A stretch of 52,025 bases of DNA. Source: Agrocybe praecox (Eukaryota; Basidiomycota; Agaricomycetes; Agaricales; Agrocybaceae). The stretch spans positions 1-52,025 of the forward strand of contig CAXHKQ010000016.1 of NCBI GenBank assembly GCA_964017145.1, read 5' to 3'. Below, piece by piece: positions 31,700 to 44,531 of this stretch (its first letter is position 1; each line of letters starts with the position of its first letter). The notes under the pieces are model-generated. The model did no database searches. It saw only the letters and a list, made by a program, of their open reading frames with translations, and was not told the DNA's origin. Position numbers and translations under genes: made by a program.

Positions 31700-32330
31700 T
31701 TGATTCGAAAGTGCATTACAAAATAAATCGCACGGCACCAAAATGTTATTCCGGTGTAGAGAGGTTTCCGGCTTAGGGAAGTTTCGGCTTGGAGAGGTTC
31801 CACTGTACAACAAAATATTTGATCAAAATTGCATTACAATACTAATTTCTCGGGACCAACATTATGTTCCGATCTAGAGAAGGTTTTTGGTTAAGGCAAG
31901 TTCCACTGTAGCAAAAATCATTTGATTGAAAAGTGCATAAAACTATTCATTCGCACCAACATTTTGTTACGGTTTAGAGAGGTTTCCGGCTTAGAAAGGA
32001 CCTAAACTGTACCTAAAAATCATTTGCACTGTACCTAAAAATCATTTAAATAAAAAAACATTACGAAATAAGTTTGATGCGGTGTGGAGAAGTTTCCGTA
32101 CACAACAAATATTCGATCAAAAAGTGCATTACAAAATTAATCACACGGGACCAAAAGGTTTCAGCTTAGGGAGGTTCCCCCTTAAGGGTTTCCGGCTTAA
32201 GGAGATTTCGGCTTGGAGAGGATCCACTGTACAGAAACCACATTGATCAAAATTGTGTTCCGGTGTAGAGAGGTTTCCGGCTTAGGATGTCCCTGCTTGA
32301 AGAATTAGAGAGGTTCCACTGTACAAAAAA
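31700..32330 (-). repeat. Degenerate tandem array with pogo-like terminal motif
   Basis: About five to six units of roughly 100-120 bp share GATCAAAATTGCATTAC, GGGACCAA, GTGTAGAGAGGTTTCCGGCT and GAGAGGTTCCACTGTA. On the minus strand the last becomes TACAGTGGAACCTCTC, similar to the ends of pogo/Tigger-type elements preceded by TA. All units point the same way, so it is an amplified end fragment and not a complete transposon. No transposase is present. Confidence 0.7.
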
Positions 32331-32513
32331 TCGGCCCGATAGCTCCATCATCATCATCATCATCACTGTGCATTGTGTTGTGCGTTTAAACCTCAACATA
32401 AATATCTCGTTTGAGTGTATGCGTGTTATGCAATGCACCACAGTGTATACAGTCATCCGAATTTTCCTGCGTGCCTGGTAATCATATTCCAAATTAAACG
32501 ACAGATTTTGTGC

Positions 32514-32636
32514 ACACCCACTCCCACACATACACACACACACATACACACACACACATACTCACACACATACACACACATACACACACACACACACATA
32601 CTCACACACATACACACACATACACACACACACACA
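32514..32636. repeat. (CA)n/(CACATA)n microsatellite
   Basis: About 120 bases of CACACA interrupted by TACA and CTCA words. Confidence 0.95.
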
Positions 32637-35600
32637 TGGGTGTTTGATGATGTCCAGTGCCATTAATGTCTATTGGTTTTTGCATTGCGAATTCTTTGTA
32701 TGTGTGTATCCGTGTGAGGTAAATTCGTGTTTCTCGTGCTTTCGCTGCAGATTACTCGACAACGGTGCAATGTATCAGACCAAACTAAAGCCTATAACCA
32801 TCTCAAAGGTTGGGCGCACACGTATACTATAACACACATGTGCTCTAACTAACGGTTCTTTCAGTATAAGTTAACCAAAAAGCAGAAGTTTGTGCTTTAT
32901 AGAGTAAGATTGTATTTTTAAAAATATGTCTGTGTTTGTGTTTCTACATATATTGTACAATTTTCTTTGCGATTTGAATACACTATATTCCTTTATTTTA
33001 TATTTTATATAACCGACACCGTTTCCATTCCCATTTTATTCACACCTTAGCATATCCTTATCAAATCCGAAACCCTCCAAGTTATAACACAGTTTTCATT
33101 CTATTCCGCGGAGATCATTTAAAGCATATGGCCCAGTTGCAACGACGATTTTGCTTCAAACTCAAAACCCAAAACAGCATGCACACATCAAACGGTCGTG
33201 AGATCTGTGTGTGTATGTGCCGATGTGCCTCTCGATTCTGTCGGCTGTCGCTTGCTTGCTGTGTTCAAGTGCACACTCAACTATACATTTGCGAAGAGCA
33301 GCAGCACAGAAGCAACGCTGCGGCTGCACAGCATGGGATGTTTTCATACCGTAGCCAGAAACACGCACACAGCACACACACACACACAAACAGCGGCATG
33401 CTGATCGCGCAGCGCATGTTGGTGTATGCACGTCAATATGCGAGGACACTCGCTCGTCATCGACATCGGCCTAGAAGTCCGTCGTCGTCGACCGACCAAC
33501 CTAAGTACACGCCTCATCGAGCCAAAATAACGATAATTGCCGCAATTATTCAGTGGGTCTGTGTGTGTCACGCACGAGGACCGGACGGATGAATGATTCG
33601 TGCCCAACATGAAAAGAACGCGCGATATCTTGGCACAATAGCCGCTCCTCACAATGGTATGTTTACATATCGACATTTTAATTCGACACTTGAGCGTGTG
33701 ATCGCACGCATGTTCTAATGCTGTGTGTGTGTGTGTTTTACCATATGCGCCCACACTCACCGACACACACACACACCCATACACAAAAAGGATATATCAA
33801 AGCAAGTGTGCGCACGCGATCCTTCAACATATCCGAGGCCTCTCTGTGAAATAGATATGCAGAGGCGGTTCGAGTGAGACACGCGCTTCAGATTAATTGC
33901 AGTTTTGTGCGCCGCGACGACGACGAGGCAAACGTGTCACACACGGAGCGCTGTCAATTTGTGTGATGCGGTGCTCGCGCACGCGAGGATGTGACGCGAT
34001 GTGAGCGTATGATTTTAACGAAAGAAGTCAAGTATTAGGATGGGTACCGCCTCAAAACCGTCGACATCAAGCACACGCGGCTTGATGCGATTCTGCAAAT
34101 TAAGTGAAAGTGCGTTTTTTGTCGACTTGCGTCACAAAAATATCAAACGGCAACGTATGCAAATTTGATGGACGATTGACACGCCCGAACCAACCGAAAA
34201 ACAAACACTAGACCGTTTGATGTGCGGCGCTGAGCACACGGGCGTTGTTTTAACTCGAAAAGCGTTTCCACTCGGCGTTAATTTATTGTCGCACAATTAA
34301 TGGTTTTTACTCTCAGAAATAAATTTATATATTCACGTATGCGCGCACCGCACAGAAGTCGAAACCACTCGCCACGCACTGCATAAATTAAAACAAATTA
34401 TATGGGCTGCAATAGAGACGTCACACACCGAGTCGTGCGTACAAATGGCAAAGTGACATGCTCAACCAACCTGCCCTGCGCCCTGGTTGGGTGACCGGAA
34501 TGCGGAACGCTGCTCGTGCACCGCTCAAGCGCTCCGAGGTGTCACTTTCCGTGTATAATGTCATCTGATAAGGGCGCGCACACACACACACACACACATA
34601 TGCACGAGCACGTGCGTGTTTGTTTGCGGTCGCAAATTGACCAAACAATCTATTACTTGTGAACTAACTTCGTATTAGGAAAATATATGTTGCGTTTTAT
34701 CGTGGGCGAACGCACGATGTTCTTCGTGACTGCGTGCTCAACTTTGCGCCTGATAGTGCAATCTGTCTGCGACGGCAAGAGGGTTGAACGGCGACTCTAA
34801 GCGAGCAATATTATGCGAGTTTTCAATAAAAGGCCTTCGATCTTGAATTTATATTTTATTCCAAAGGTTATGCTGAACAATCATTTGGTGTTGAATAACA
34901 TGTTGGCTAACTAACAATCGATTATACGCATAAATTGGACATCTCTGGATAAACATACGATACTAAATGGGGTATAATATCGATCGATGCGTCATACATA
35001 TTTTTAGACTCAAATTCGACGTGTTCACTATTCAAAATTCAATCGCACTGTGTAGCTACGCTATTCGAAATACCGATATAAGTATCACATTTTGTTTCAA
35101 TATTATATCGTTTATACGCTATACATTGCAAAAAATCGACCGTTCCTATTGAAAACCCCTATATTAAACATGCTGGCCCAACACAGTTTGACAGGTGAAT
35201 GAGCTCGCAGGCAGTCCGATAAGATCGACCAAGTATATGCGTATGCGAGAAACTGTGAAATGCTCGCTCGAATGTCACGAGTCACAACATAAAATATACC
35301 GCACTTTTCACCCCTTCGCTGCGCGGTTGCGTGCGAAACTAATGACAAATTGAGTCGTTCGATGCTCGCGTCGGACACTTGGAAAATTTACATTTCGCAC
35401 GACGCGCTGGAATCGAGGTCGCCAGCCGTGCTAGTTGATGTCTTGATGTCACGGCTGGTTGGCGAGACGCACGTCGACCGACATCGAGCGATTCACGACG
35501 AGTGGAGTGGCATATACTCAATTGATTTCAATGCAGAGTGCAGACATTTGCTGTGCTGCGCTGATTAAAAGCCATCGACACCGTTATGTGCGGTTGTCTT

Positions 35601-36298
35601 CCGAAACTTGCCAGCATATTTCCGCCGTGCATCCACTTAATATAGTAGACGCGCAGCATAATTCTAACGCACCGCACTACACGCATGGCGATGAGTGTGT
35701 AGGAATTAGGCATTGTGGTTGTTGAACTCTCAGCAGTAACAGCATGCTTGGAGTAGATAATATTGATGGTTAGACTCCCTGAATTTGGCTGGCGCATAAT
35801 TGCAATCCACTCAACAGTTAGAGGTTAATCAAAAGCAGTTTAGTCGGTCTGGTACTTGGGTAACACACGCAGGATTTATTCGGTATAGTATTATAATATT
35901 TATAAACGAACGATATGATTGTTGGTGTTTCGGGTGGGTGTTTGTCGTACAATACATGTTTAAGCATATTTTATCTACCGCTACAATCTGTGTAATATAC
36001 ATATCTAATTGGAGTAATATATAATTTCTTTGAAACATCTTAACTGGCTAGTCAATTCGCACAACGAAACCGCACTAAATGGGGACCGTTACAACATAAT
36101 TCGTCATTTGGTGGGTCGTTCAAATCACTGTCTCTATATTACGAACGGTCGAACGTATACATATTTTGATTATATTGCACATAAACTAAATTTTACATCT
36201 ACGAAACAATCCCATTCACGGCGATAAACACTCTCTCTCTACTCGATTAGAATGTACTTTGAACTCTGATGTATCATCGTTTCGGCGTAGTATCGCTG
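32637..36298. other. Noncoding DNA downstream of the Fezf-like gene
   Basis: Simple repeats (CA tracts near 33360-33390, 33725-33780 and 34577-34600) lie among A/T-rich sequence. No supported exon. A TTTATT at 35875-35880, AATAAA on the minus strand, is a possible poly(A) signal about 420 bases beyond the stop of the Fezf-like gene. Confidence 0.45.
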
Positions 36299-38563
36299 TC
36301 AAAACACTTTGGCAATACCGCTGCCCGAACTGGCACCACTGGCATTCGTTTCAAACAGCCGCTGGGCGGCCTGAGCGGCTGCGGATGTTGCAGCTGCCGC
36401 AGCAGACGAAGGCAGTTGCATGAAGGCCGATTGCTGCATCTGCTGCTGATGATGCTGATGCTGCAGATGCTGCTGCTGCTGACCGGCATGATGATGGTGA
36501 TGATGATGGTGCTGATGATGAAGCGGCATCTGATGTGGCGGCGCATGCAGATACTCCGACGGCCTGAAGGCCGCATGCATCGCCGCATGATTCAACGTGG
36601 GCGGCGAATGCAACAGCGGATGTCCGCCATTCGAATGGGATGAATGCCCCATGCTGGTCGCATGCCAACTGCCCGCCACAGCCGTCGAGGCGGAAGACGA
36701 AGCCGCTCCCACCGAAATCACCGACACCGGCGAATCACCACGCTCCATCCGACCGCCATGCTCCGGCGACATGTCCTCCTCCGCATCGCTCAGATCCATG
36801 TCCAACAGCTCATCCGACTCGTCCAGCATTCCATACTCGCCGCCCTCCTCCTCCTCCTCCTCTGCCTCCCCATCATCCAACCCCAACTGATCACCTTCCG
36901 CTCCCCTCATCCGATAGTGCAACCGCCCGCTGGCATCGTGCAACTTCCGCATATGCTTCTTCAGATCGAAATTCCTGCAGAATCCCTTCGCGCAAATCTT
37001 GCACGTAAAGGGCTTCTTGTCATTGTGCGTGTGCATGTGAAACGTCAGATTGTACACCTGATGGAACGCCTTGTTGCAAATATTGCACTTGTACGCCTTG
37101 TCCCCGCTATGCGTGAGCTTGTGATTCTTATAATTCCCCTTCTGATGGAATCCCTTGCCGCAGAACTCGCACACAAACGGCTTGTACCCCGCATGAATGC
37201 GCGTATGCGTGTTCAACGTGGACGACCGATTGAACGCCTTGCCGCACGTCTGGCACTTGTGCGGCTTCTCTGACGTGTGGATGATCTTGTGCCGGCACAG
37301 CGTCGACGCCTGCCGGAAGCCCTTGCCGCAGATCTTGCAGACGAACGGTCGGGCGCCGGTGTGCACGGGCATGTGACGCGTCAGGTTGTAGTGGGCGTTG
37401 AAGACCTTGCCGCATTCGGGGCAGGCGAAGGTTTTGGCCTTGCCGGCGGCAGCAGCAGCAGCGGCGGACGTTGGAGAAACTGGAGCCAAATTGGCGGCTG
37501 AAGGTGTGGCAATCGAAGGCGCCGTTCCGCTGCTGTTCAGCGACGAGGTGGGCGACAGCGGAATGTGAGCGGAGATTTGTTGCTGGTGCTGATGCTGATG
37601 AAGGTGTTGCTGGTGAAGATGCTGCTGATGCTGATGATGCTGGTTCAAGTGGTGATGATGCGCCGCCGCCGACGCCAGAGGGCTCTTCGGTCGACCTTCG
37701 GACGAAGCGGCCGTCTTTTCCGCGGTCTGTGCCTGAGCGGCAGCCGCAACGGCCGCCCTCCGCACCGACGCCTGTGTCGCCTGCAGCTGATGATTCAGAT
37801 GCGACAGATGCGTGTTCAGTTGCATATGGTGATGGCCGGCGGCAGCCTGACTGGCGGATAGGAGAGATGCTGCTGCAGCGGCGGCGGCCGAAGAAGATCC
37901 GACCGAATGCTGTTGCGTCAGGGCGGCGTATTGGGCGGCTGCGCACATCAGCTGATTGGGGTAGTACAGCAGTGGATACTGGGCGAGCAGTTCGTGATGG
38001 GAGCGCGCCGAGTGGACGAACTGGTGGACGGCGGCCGCGGATTGGGCTGCTGATGCATTTGGTATGTACTTTTTGAAGGCGGAATCGTAGACGGGCGTCG
38101 TTTGCGATGTAACCGCCGTTGGTGCTGGCCGCAGTGGCGGAGGCGTCGAGGCCGACGAACTGGCGACGTCCAGCTCGGAGCCGGAGCTCTGATTGGACGA
38201 GGTGTCGTGATCGTGGCTAAGCTGGTAGGCCGTATGTTGCGTGACGTACTGATGAACCGCCGTTGGCGACTGGCGCTGGAGCCGCTGGGGCGGCGTTGGC
38301 GTCCGCCGTCGGGCCGCATCGGGTTCCATGATTTTGGCAATGGAGAATTTCAGGGTGCCGCCGACGGAGCGGGCTGGCGCTGGCGCTGTCGGTTTGATGG
38401 CGGTTGTAGCTGGAGAGCAACGGCTGGCCTCGGTTGCGGTCGCCATGGCGTCTGTGGGGCTGGGCGATGCTGAGGGAGATGAGTGATTTTGAGTAGCTGC
38501 TGCTGACTCCATGTTCGGCGATTTGGTGGACATGGGGACGCCGGGCAGTTGGCACTGTTGCAT
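36299..38563 (-). CDS. erm: Fez family zinc-finger transcription factor (earmuff/Fezf homologue)
   Basis: From the ATG at 38563 the frame gives 754 residues. At about 67-81, [15 protein letters not shown] holds an Eh1-type Groucho-binding motif (FSIAKIM). Six consecutive C2H2 fingers occupy about 376-545, with Fez hallmarks [92 protein letters not shown] and [16 protein letters not shown]. The rest is low-complexity Ala, Gln, His and Ser. The C-terminal 200 residues have acidic then His/Gln-rich runs. Fez proteins are nuclear repressors; Drosophila earmuff restricts intermediate neural progenitors. Just upstream, TTCTCACTATTCAG at about 38589-38576 (minus) is a good splice acceptor, so a 5' exon probably exists and the true start could lie there. 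The frame stays open to 38698, but that part reads as intron. Confidence 0.92.
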   Translation of the reverse strand: MQQCQLPGVPMSTKSPNMESAAATQNHSSPSASPSPTDAMATATEASRCSPATTAIKPTAPAPARSVGGTLKFSIAKIMEPDAARRRTPTPPQRLQRQSPTAVHQYVTQHTAYQLSHDHDTSSNQSSGSELDVASSSASTPPPLRPAPTAVTSQTTPVYDSAFKKYIPNASAAQSAAAVHQFVHSARSHHELLAQYPLLYYPNQLMCAAAQYAALTQQHSVGSSSAAAAAAASLLSASQAAAGHHHMQLNTHLSHLNHQLQATQASVRRAAVAAAAQAQTAEKTAASSEGRPKSPLASAAAHHHHLNQHHQHQQHLHQQHLHQHQHQQQISAHIPLSPTSSLNSSGTAPSIATPSAANLAPVSPTSAAAAAAAGKAKTFACPECGKVFNAHYNLTRHMPVHTGARPFVCKICGKGFRQASTLCRHKIIHTSEKPHKCQTCGKAFNRSSTLNTHTRIHAGYKPFVCEFCGKGFHQKGNYKNHKLTHSGDKAYKCNICNKAFHQVYNLTFHMHTHNDKKPFTCKICAKGFCRNFDLKKHMRKLHDASGRLHYRMRGAEGDQLGLDDGEAEEEEEEGGEYGMLDESDELLDMDLSDAEEDMSPEHGGRMERGDSPVSVISVGAASSSASTAVAGSWHATSMGHSSHSNGGHPLLHSPPTLNHAAMHAAFRPSEYLHAPPHQMPLHHQHHHHHHHHAGQQQQHLQHQHHQQQMQQSAFMQLPSSAAAAATSAAAQAAQRLFETNASGASSGSGIAKVF

Positions 38564-40235
38564 TCCGCGTGGGCTCTGAATAGTGAGAATGGAGTAGACG
38601 AAAAGAACAAATTGATTAGCACACGTTTCAATCATATTCAAATACGCAAACTCGTTGCGGCGTTTATTTTGGCGCGTGCTGCGCTTTGTTCGCAGCATAA
38701 AAATATTATTCGCAGAGAAAAGGGTGGAGTTGTGTTCAGTCCCCGTCGCTCAATCGTATTGTTTTACAAACGGCTCGGCTGCGGCATTCAAATTTCAAAT
38801 GTTGCGACAACATATAATTCAAGCATCTGCGCGAATTATTCGCACATCAGTGGAGCACGCACGCGTTTCGGGCGCGTGCTATGCTGCTGTTTTGTTTGAT
38901 TGCTGTGCGGTTTGTAATTCAGATGCATTTTTTTCTCCAGCGCGGTTTTGTTTGAATATTGTACAAAGCACCAGCACGCGCGTTTAATTGGGAAAAATGG
39001 GTGGTGGCGATCCGTCGCGTGTCAACGCGAATGCAAATTGTGTTCACACTTGAGTGCGTCCGTGTCAGAAATAAAACACAGCGTGAGGCCGACGCCGATT
39101 CGACGGAAAAACGGTTGAGATTGTTGGGTGGATGAAATACGTACAAAGTAGACCATAATTCCGAGCGGGTATCTGCGCGAAAATTTGTCGACGATGAGGA
39201 CGATGATGAACACGGACGAAAATCGATGATCACTATTTTATCTGCGAATCACTATCGATCAGATTGAACTATACACGCGATTTATCAAACGATCGTTATT
39301 CGAATTCGAACAATCGCGCACATCTGCTGCCGTTGTTTTTTGCACGACTCGGATCGACGCACGATATAAATATGAGTGTGTGTGCACACGTTGAACGCAC
39401 GGAACGATATGATGCCAGAGCTGAGCAACCACCCGACAAGTGCCCTCTGTGCGTCGACTGCGATTGCCTGCTGCCGATGCCGATGCTGCTGCTGCTGCTG
39501 CAGAGGGGGTGGTTCAGCAGTATGTTCGATATGCGCATGTGCGAACCTTTTTGTGAGTGTGTATGTGTGCACACCGTTCTCGTGTGCGGACGACGGGAAA
39601 TGGCACCGCCCTCCAGCGCATGCATGCATGCGCGCACATGTGGTATATGCGAAGTGTGTGAGTGTGTGTGTATATGGCAGAGTAGTAAATGAGCACACGG
39701 CGATGGTTGTGGCGCGCGACGATTTGCACCGTCGATTGTAAATAATATATGCGGGATGCCTGTGCTGTGTTTTTTTCTCCGTTTTTTCGCACTGTTCGTG
39801 CGGGGTGGATGCTTGCGCTGCTGAGAGGGTGTACGTCGTACGTGTGTTGTGTACATTATTTTCGTCGAAATGACGTTCCGCAACCGACACACACACATAA
39901 ATACCAGCACAAAAAGACATTGTGCCCAAAGTGATTGCACCGATGCTGGCTGGTTTGTGTTAGTATTCCGGCGAACTACCCCAACGTGTACAAATGGGGC
40001 GAATAATAATTGCAGACGAATTCGGAGAATTTATCCAGTTCAACATTCTTTGCTCACTGTTCGGAGAAAATGCACATAAACTTCGAATATCGCGGAAGAT
40101 ACTACACGTTTCTGAGTACACCATGTTGTTAGAAACTCGAGGTAATGTTGCTAATTCAAAAACATGAGTTACGTTCCAAGCATAATGGTGTTAATGGTGA
40201 GATGTATAGTGCGTCGTGGTTTATTTTTTGCATAA
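38564..40235. promoter_or_regulatory. erm: Upstream region of the Fezf-like gene
   Basis: Sequence 5' of the main exon. It should contain intron, 5' exon(s) and promoter of the gene, but none could be placed with confidence. It has a (CTG)n tract near 39482-39502 and TG/CA-rich words at 39545-39690. Long frames on both strands at 39264-39940 come from these repeats. Confidence 0.35.
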
Positions 40236-41246
40236 GGGTAATTTTTGCACCCCTCCTCATTTCCTTCAGTAACGAGTATATTCTGCTGATTGTTTCATAT
40301 TATGCGCCTTTTATCAAAATCTCTCTATGATTATAGACTCTGGCCTTTTATACAAAAGATATAGCGCTATATGAGATTTTGATGTTTTTCTTACGATAAT
40401 TCATCTCCAATCAATGTGTTGGGAATAACCTACGAAAAATGAAAAAAAAAAATCGAATTATTGACTTCGAAGCGGAATTTATCGGTGAATTTGAATATTT
40501 TTGTGTTTTATCGATAGTATGATAATAATTCATCGAGCAGAAACGTAGCCTTATAAATTTTCTGTTTATTGCAGGAGCTCTTCGCGCTTACTATGCAAAA
40601 ATGCCCCGTCGTACTCTATATAACATCATTATTTATCTTTGGTTTATCTTTCAAGAGCGATATTTTTGAATTATTATTACACACTGAATAGAAAACGACG
40701 TGGTATTTTTGCATTCGATTTCGAAACGGAAAAATGCGATTGATAGACAATTTATCAGGCTATGATTCAGCTAAACAAACTCAATTCACGGAGCTATTAG
40801 CATAATACCAAAGGCATGTTTTTTCGAAGTTTTTAAAAATGCGGGGTAATTTTTGCACCCCTCTCTATTTTAGGTAAAACTGTACAATTGTATGTCACAT
40901 AGTCACATGTACCTATTGACTAGATGGATTGTCAAACTATCGTTAAAATACTAAAATATTCAAATTCACCGCTGAATTCCGCTTGAAAGTCAATCATTGG
41001 ATTTTAAAAAAATCATTTTTTGTATGTTATTCCCAACACATTGATTGGAGATGAATTATCGTAAGGAAAACACCAAAATCACAAATAGGGCTATAACTTT
41101 CATATATAAGGCCATAAACGAAAAGAGTCGATATTCATAGAAAGATTTCCATAAAAGACACAACATTTTAGAAATTGAGCAGAATATCGTTGTTATTGCA
41201 GGAATCAGGGGGGGTGCAAAATGTGCCACTATGCAAAAATTACCCC
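40236..41246. repeat. Long terminal-inverted-repeat element, arms about 300 bp
   Basis: The left arm (about 40236-40530) and the right arm (about 40925-41246) are inverted copies. Shared blocks include ACGATAATTCATCTCCAATC, AATGTGTTGGGAATAAC, GTGAATTTGAATATTTT and GATATTCTGCT-like sequence. The ends carry GGGTAATTTTTGCACCCC, which also occurs internally near 40845. The middle has no transposase. This is a MITE- or foldback-type element of about 1 kb, and the arms could pair in RNA. Confidence 0.8.
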
Positions 41247-41490
41247 ATCGAACCCTACAGTACATTTTATACGTTGATAAGTTTCGACGTGCTCAAACTA
41301 ATGTCGTGAGGAGCATGTGATTTTGCCTATCGGCCTAATCGGAGAAAGCTCGAATTTCTTGAAATGTTCGATATATTTTTCACATTTCTTACATGAAAAT
41401 CGAAGAAAAATCTTGACACAATTCAGGAAATGTACGTGTTTTTCGAGAATAAGCCGTGTTTTTCGTGTAATTGACATATTTTTTCCTCAG

Positions 41491-41909
41491 ACTGTGTTAT
41501 TCGAGGTTCGGGATACTATGCGCAAAAAATAGTCGCTGCGATCAAAGAAGACACCAGCGCAACCCAATCGCTCGATCAGCGCAGCCTGCCTCTCAATGGC
41601 GGACAATTTGGACCATTTCCGATGAACTACATACACTCGCTGGTTTGGTTCCGATTTGGCCGAACGCCGAACAAAGACGCCCGATGCTGGCCGGATTGCC
41701 GGCGGTACTTATGCATTCATTATGTCAATCGTGTGTGCGCTAAGCGATTTCCGATCGGCTCACAACTCACAACAATTAATTCCTGTGGTCCAAATCTGTC
41801 GTTTGTCGTCGACCGGTTCCTCCCGCATCCGACTGAAGGCGGTCGGCGATCATTGAGTTCAACCTTTTTCTCGCACCGCCGCCACAGAGAAGCTGTGCGA
41901 TGCGCGTAA
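41491..41909 (+). CDS. Possible exon, unknown product
   Basis: A strong acceptor (TATTTTTTCCTCAG) ends at 41490, and an open frame of about 138 codons runs to TAA at 41907-41909. It encodes VIRGSGYYAQKIVAAIKEDT, later CWPDCRRYLCIHY and an Arg/His-rich end. Cys and His are frequent, but no known domain is visible. It may be chance: the sequence shows mixed composition and only one splice signal. No partner exon can be assigned. Confidence 0.18.
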
Positions 41910-41930
41910 TCCGTTAACAGTTGTATTGGC

Positions 41931-41960
<30 letters not shown>
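41931..41960. repeat. (TG)n microsatellite
   Basis: Fifteen uninterrupted TG units. Confidence 0.95.
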
Positions 41961-41962
<2 letters not shown>

Positions 41963-44531
41963 AGAGGATGGGTCATTGAAAATTAGTACCCTGTACGCTG
42001 CGTACACCAGACCGAAGCCATTCACGAGTGTGCTCGTGCGTGTTTTCATTCATGAAACCGATTGCCGTGTGTGTAGGTGAAAACTCTCAATCGAATATTG
42101 CGTCTGCGCATTTCTTCACAGAGCGTGTGCGTGTAGGTGAATAGTAAATGTGTGGTGTAGGTGCACTTGTACATGCATTCCAGGTTCATACATATGAAAT
42201 TGCAATTTGTTATTTCATAATTGTAGGAGATATATTTTTGTTCAAAGCATTACAAGTCGGTATTTCATTAAAATTATGTAGGGCTGTGTTTTCAACCTTC
42301 TGTCTTGCACAAATGATGAACGTAAATTGAATATTATTTGTAGAACATGAAGGGTTATATCATGTTTCAAGATACATATATGATTGTTTGTTTAAGGAAA
42401 CATGTTCATGTTCATATAATTGAAAAATCCCATTCATAATTTCATCTAGGCTCTTGACTGTCGAAATATACTTGTACCACATTTGTAGACCTGTATTTCA
42501 TATGCACATTCCTGGTAAAAACTGCGATGTATTTTTCTCTTTCTCTCCTCAGCCCGCTCCGCGTGCGTAAGCGATTACAACTGGGCCCTCGGCAGGATTA
42601 TGAATGTTTTGGGCGGATTAGCTTGTTTAGCAGTGAGCGCGATTCGTATGCTACACTACCATACATCATACAGCATACGATATGTGGGTCACCGATACAC
42701 ATGTTGTTCGCCGTCGGTGGTTGAGCGGATTATTGAACGTGTGTGGAACGTGCGGCGACTCGACGTGCGTTGCGTGCGTGCGGACAGACGGACGTGTGTG
42801 TTGTTCTCACAAGTATAAACAGATTATCCACCCATTCGATTTAGATGTCCATTGATTTGTACGAGCGCACAGTAGCTACAACATACAACATACAACATGC
42901 ACTATATTTCAGAGTACATCGTCAGATGTCCGACAACGTCCGGCGGTCGGTCGGCCGTCTTACATCAAACGACGACGACGAAGGTCCAATGTTTGTGTAC
43001 TTCTGTGTGTGTGGGAAGAATACACATATGCTGCAAATTATATTCAATAATGTTTGATTGAAGATGTGTGTGGACCTGAGCTGTAAACAGTGCTCGAGCG
43101 AAATGTTCCCATAGACCGCTGCGGCATGGGAATCGAATTGGCCGATCATGGGTTTGTAATTGCGGATAAGATCGTCTAATTGGGACAAACAGTGCCGGCC
43201 GATCCGACTGGGCCAAGGAGGCGGTGTGTTTCGCCAACCGCCGTTCGACGAATCCCGACTGTGATGTATGCAAATATTTGTTCAAACCAAGCCATGTCGC
43301 AGCAGCAAACTGCGAGAGCTTTCCCGTTGCGCCAACTTGTCCGCCCAGTCTCGGAAAATTGGCGAGGAACCGAGACGGTGAGAACCTACGACGGCGGGAT
43401 TCTATAAATCATAACTCACTCAGCATAACTCTCATAATTCTTATGACGCGCGAGAAGCGATCAATTGCGAAGATGGTAGGTGTGGCTGGTGGCTGCTGGT
43501 TTCAATGTTTTATGATCGCACCGCGTGACACATCGACGTTCATAATAATTTGCATGCGAGCCTGGGGAGGCGTGTAATCGTCGATTTTGACAACTATGGG
43601 AATGCTCGCTTCCACGAACTCACCCAGCGAAGCATATCGCCGAAGCATAATGTACGTGTCATATCGATGTACGACGATGTTCACGCTTCGCTGGCGAGTC
43701 GATAGATAATATTGAGAGAGGGTGGTTTTCCACACGTTTACACATTCACGCGTCAGTGTAATGTATGCTAATCATAGTCAAACACACACGAACGCCAACG
43801 CGCAGTCGAGTATATTAATTTGCATGCGAACGCAATCAAGTGGATATCGTGCACCATGATCTAGATACCCACACACACACACACACGCATGCGACACCCC
43901 CTCAACGGCGACGCAGCATAAATTATGCACGCCGACACTTTACTGCGGTCAAACAATTGATAATGTGTCACCTTACATGCGACACAAATATCGGCCTAGA
44001 CTCTAGAGCCAAGGACACGCTGCCTCGAGTGGGGCGCAAATGCAGCACGATATACGTGATTGATAGAGTCACGCGGTGCGCACAATCGATGCGGCGCAAA
44101 CGTGCTAATTCTGCACTAACCCGCATCATATCAAAAATCTCTCGTTAGCATTCTCTAGGCCTGTTCTCTGGTTGTGATTGTGATATGCTGTTCCGTTAGT
44201 CGTCAGCACCTTTTCTTCGCGATGTGGCACACTTCATGCTTCATGTGCGGCGCTCTATATCATTTTCGTATTAGGTTTCATCAATCGACAAGCACGCGAG
44301 CACATAATTATATGCCCATCATAATGAACACGCACGCGCGAACCTACAGCCGAAATCTTATCATTTGTGTGCTCGAGAGGCGGCCAAGAACGAAAAAACG
44401 CGGATCGCTCGCACATCTGCGCGCACTCGTCATGTCAACATACACACATACACATACACACACCACAACTAAACAATGAACCCCAACGTGGCACGCGCTT
44501 GCGCTCACTCGCGTTTCGTTTACCTTTTCAG
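41961..44531. other. Mostly noncoding; one weak exon candidate
   Basis: Frames at 42550-42818 (after CTCCTCAG) and 43170-43377 (before GTGAGAA) are open but show no family. The second includes PDCDVCKYLFKPSH, a CxxC/H arrangement, and is discussed in the findings. The rest is A/T-rich with CA tracts (43868-43890). Confidence 0.35.

Noticed and set aside
32415..32666. Frame with Thr-His runs
   Set aside because: Direct translation of the CA microsatellite.
37128..37946. 272-codon frame overlapping the Fezf-like gene
   Set aside because: Shadow frame of the zinc-finger coding sequence on the same strand.
39285..39940. Two 214-codon minus-strand frames
   Set aside because: Overlapping each other in different frames and filled with Thr/His runs from CA repeats.
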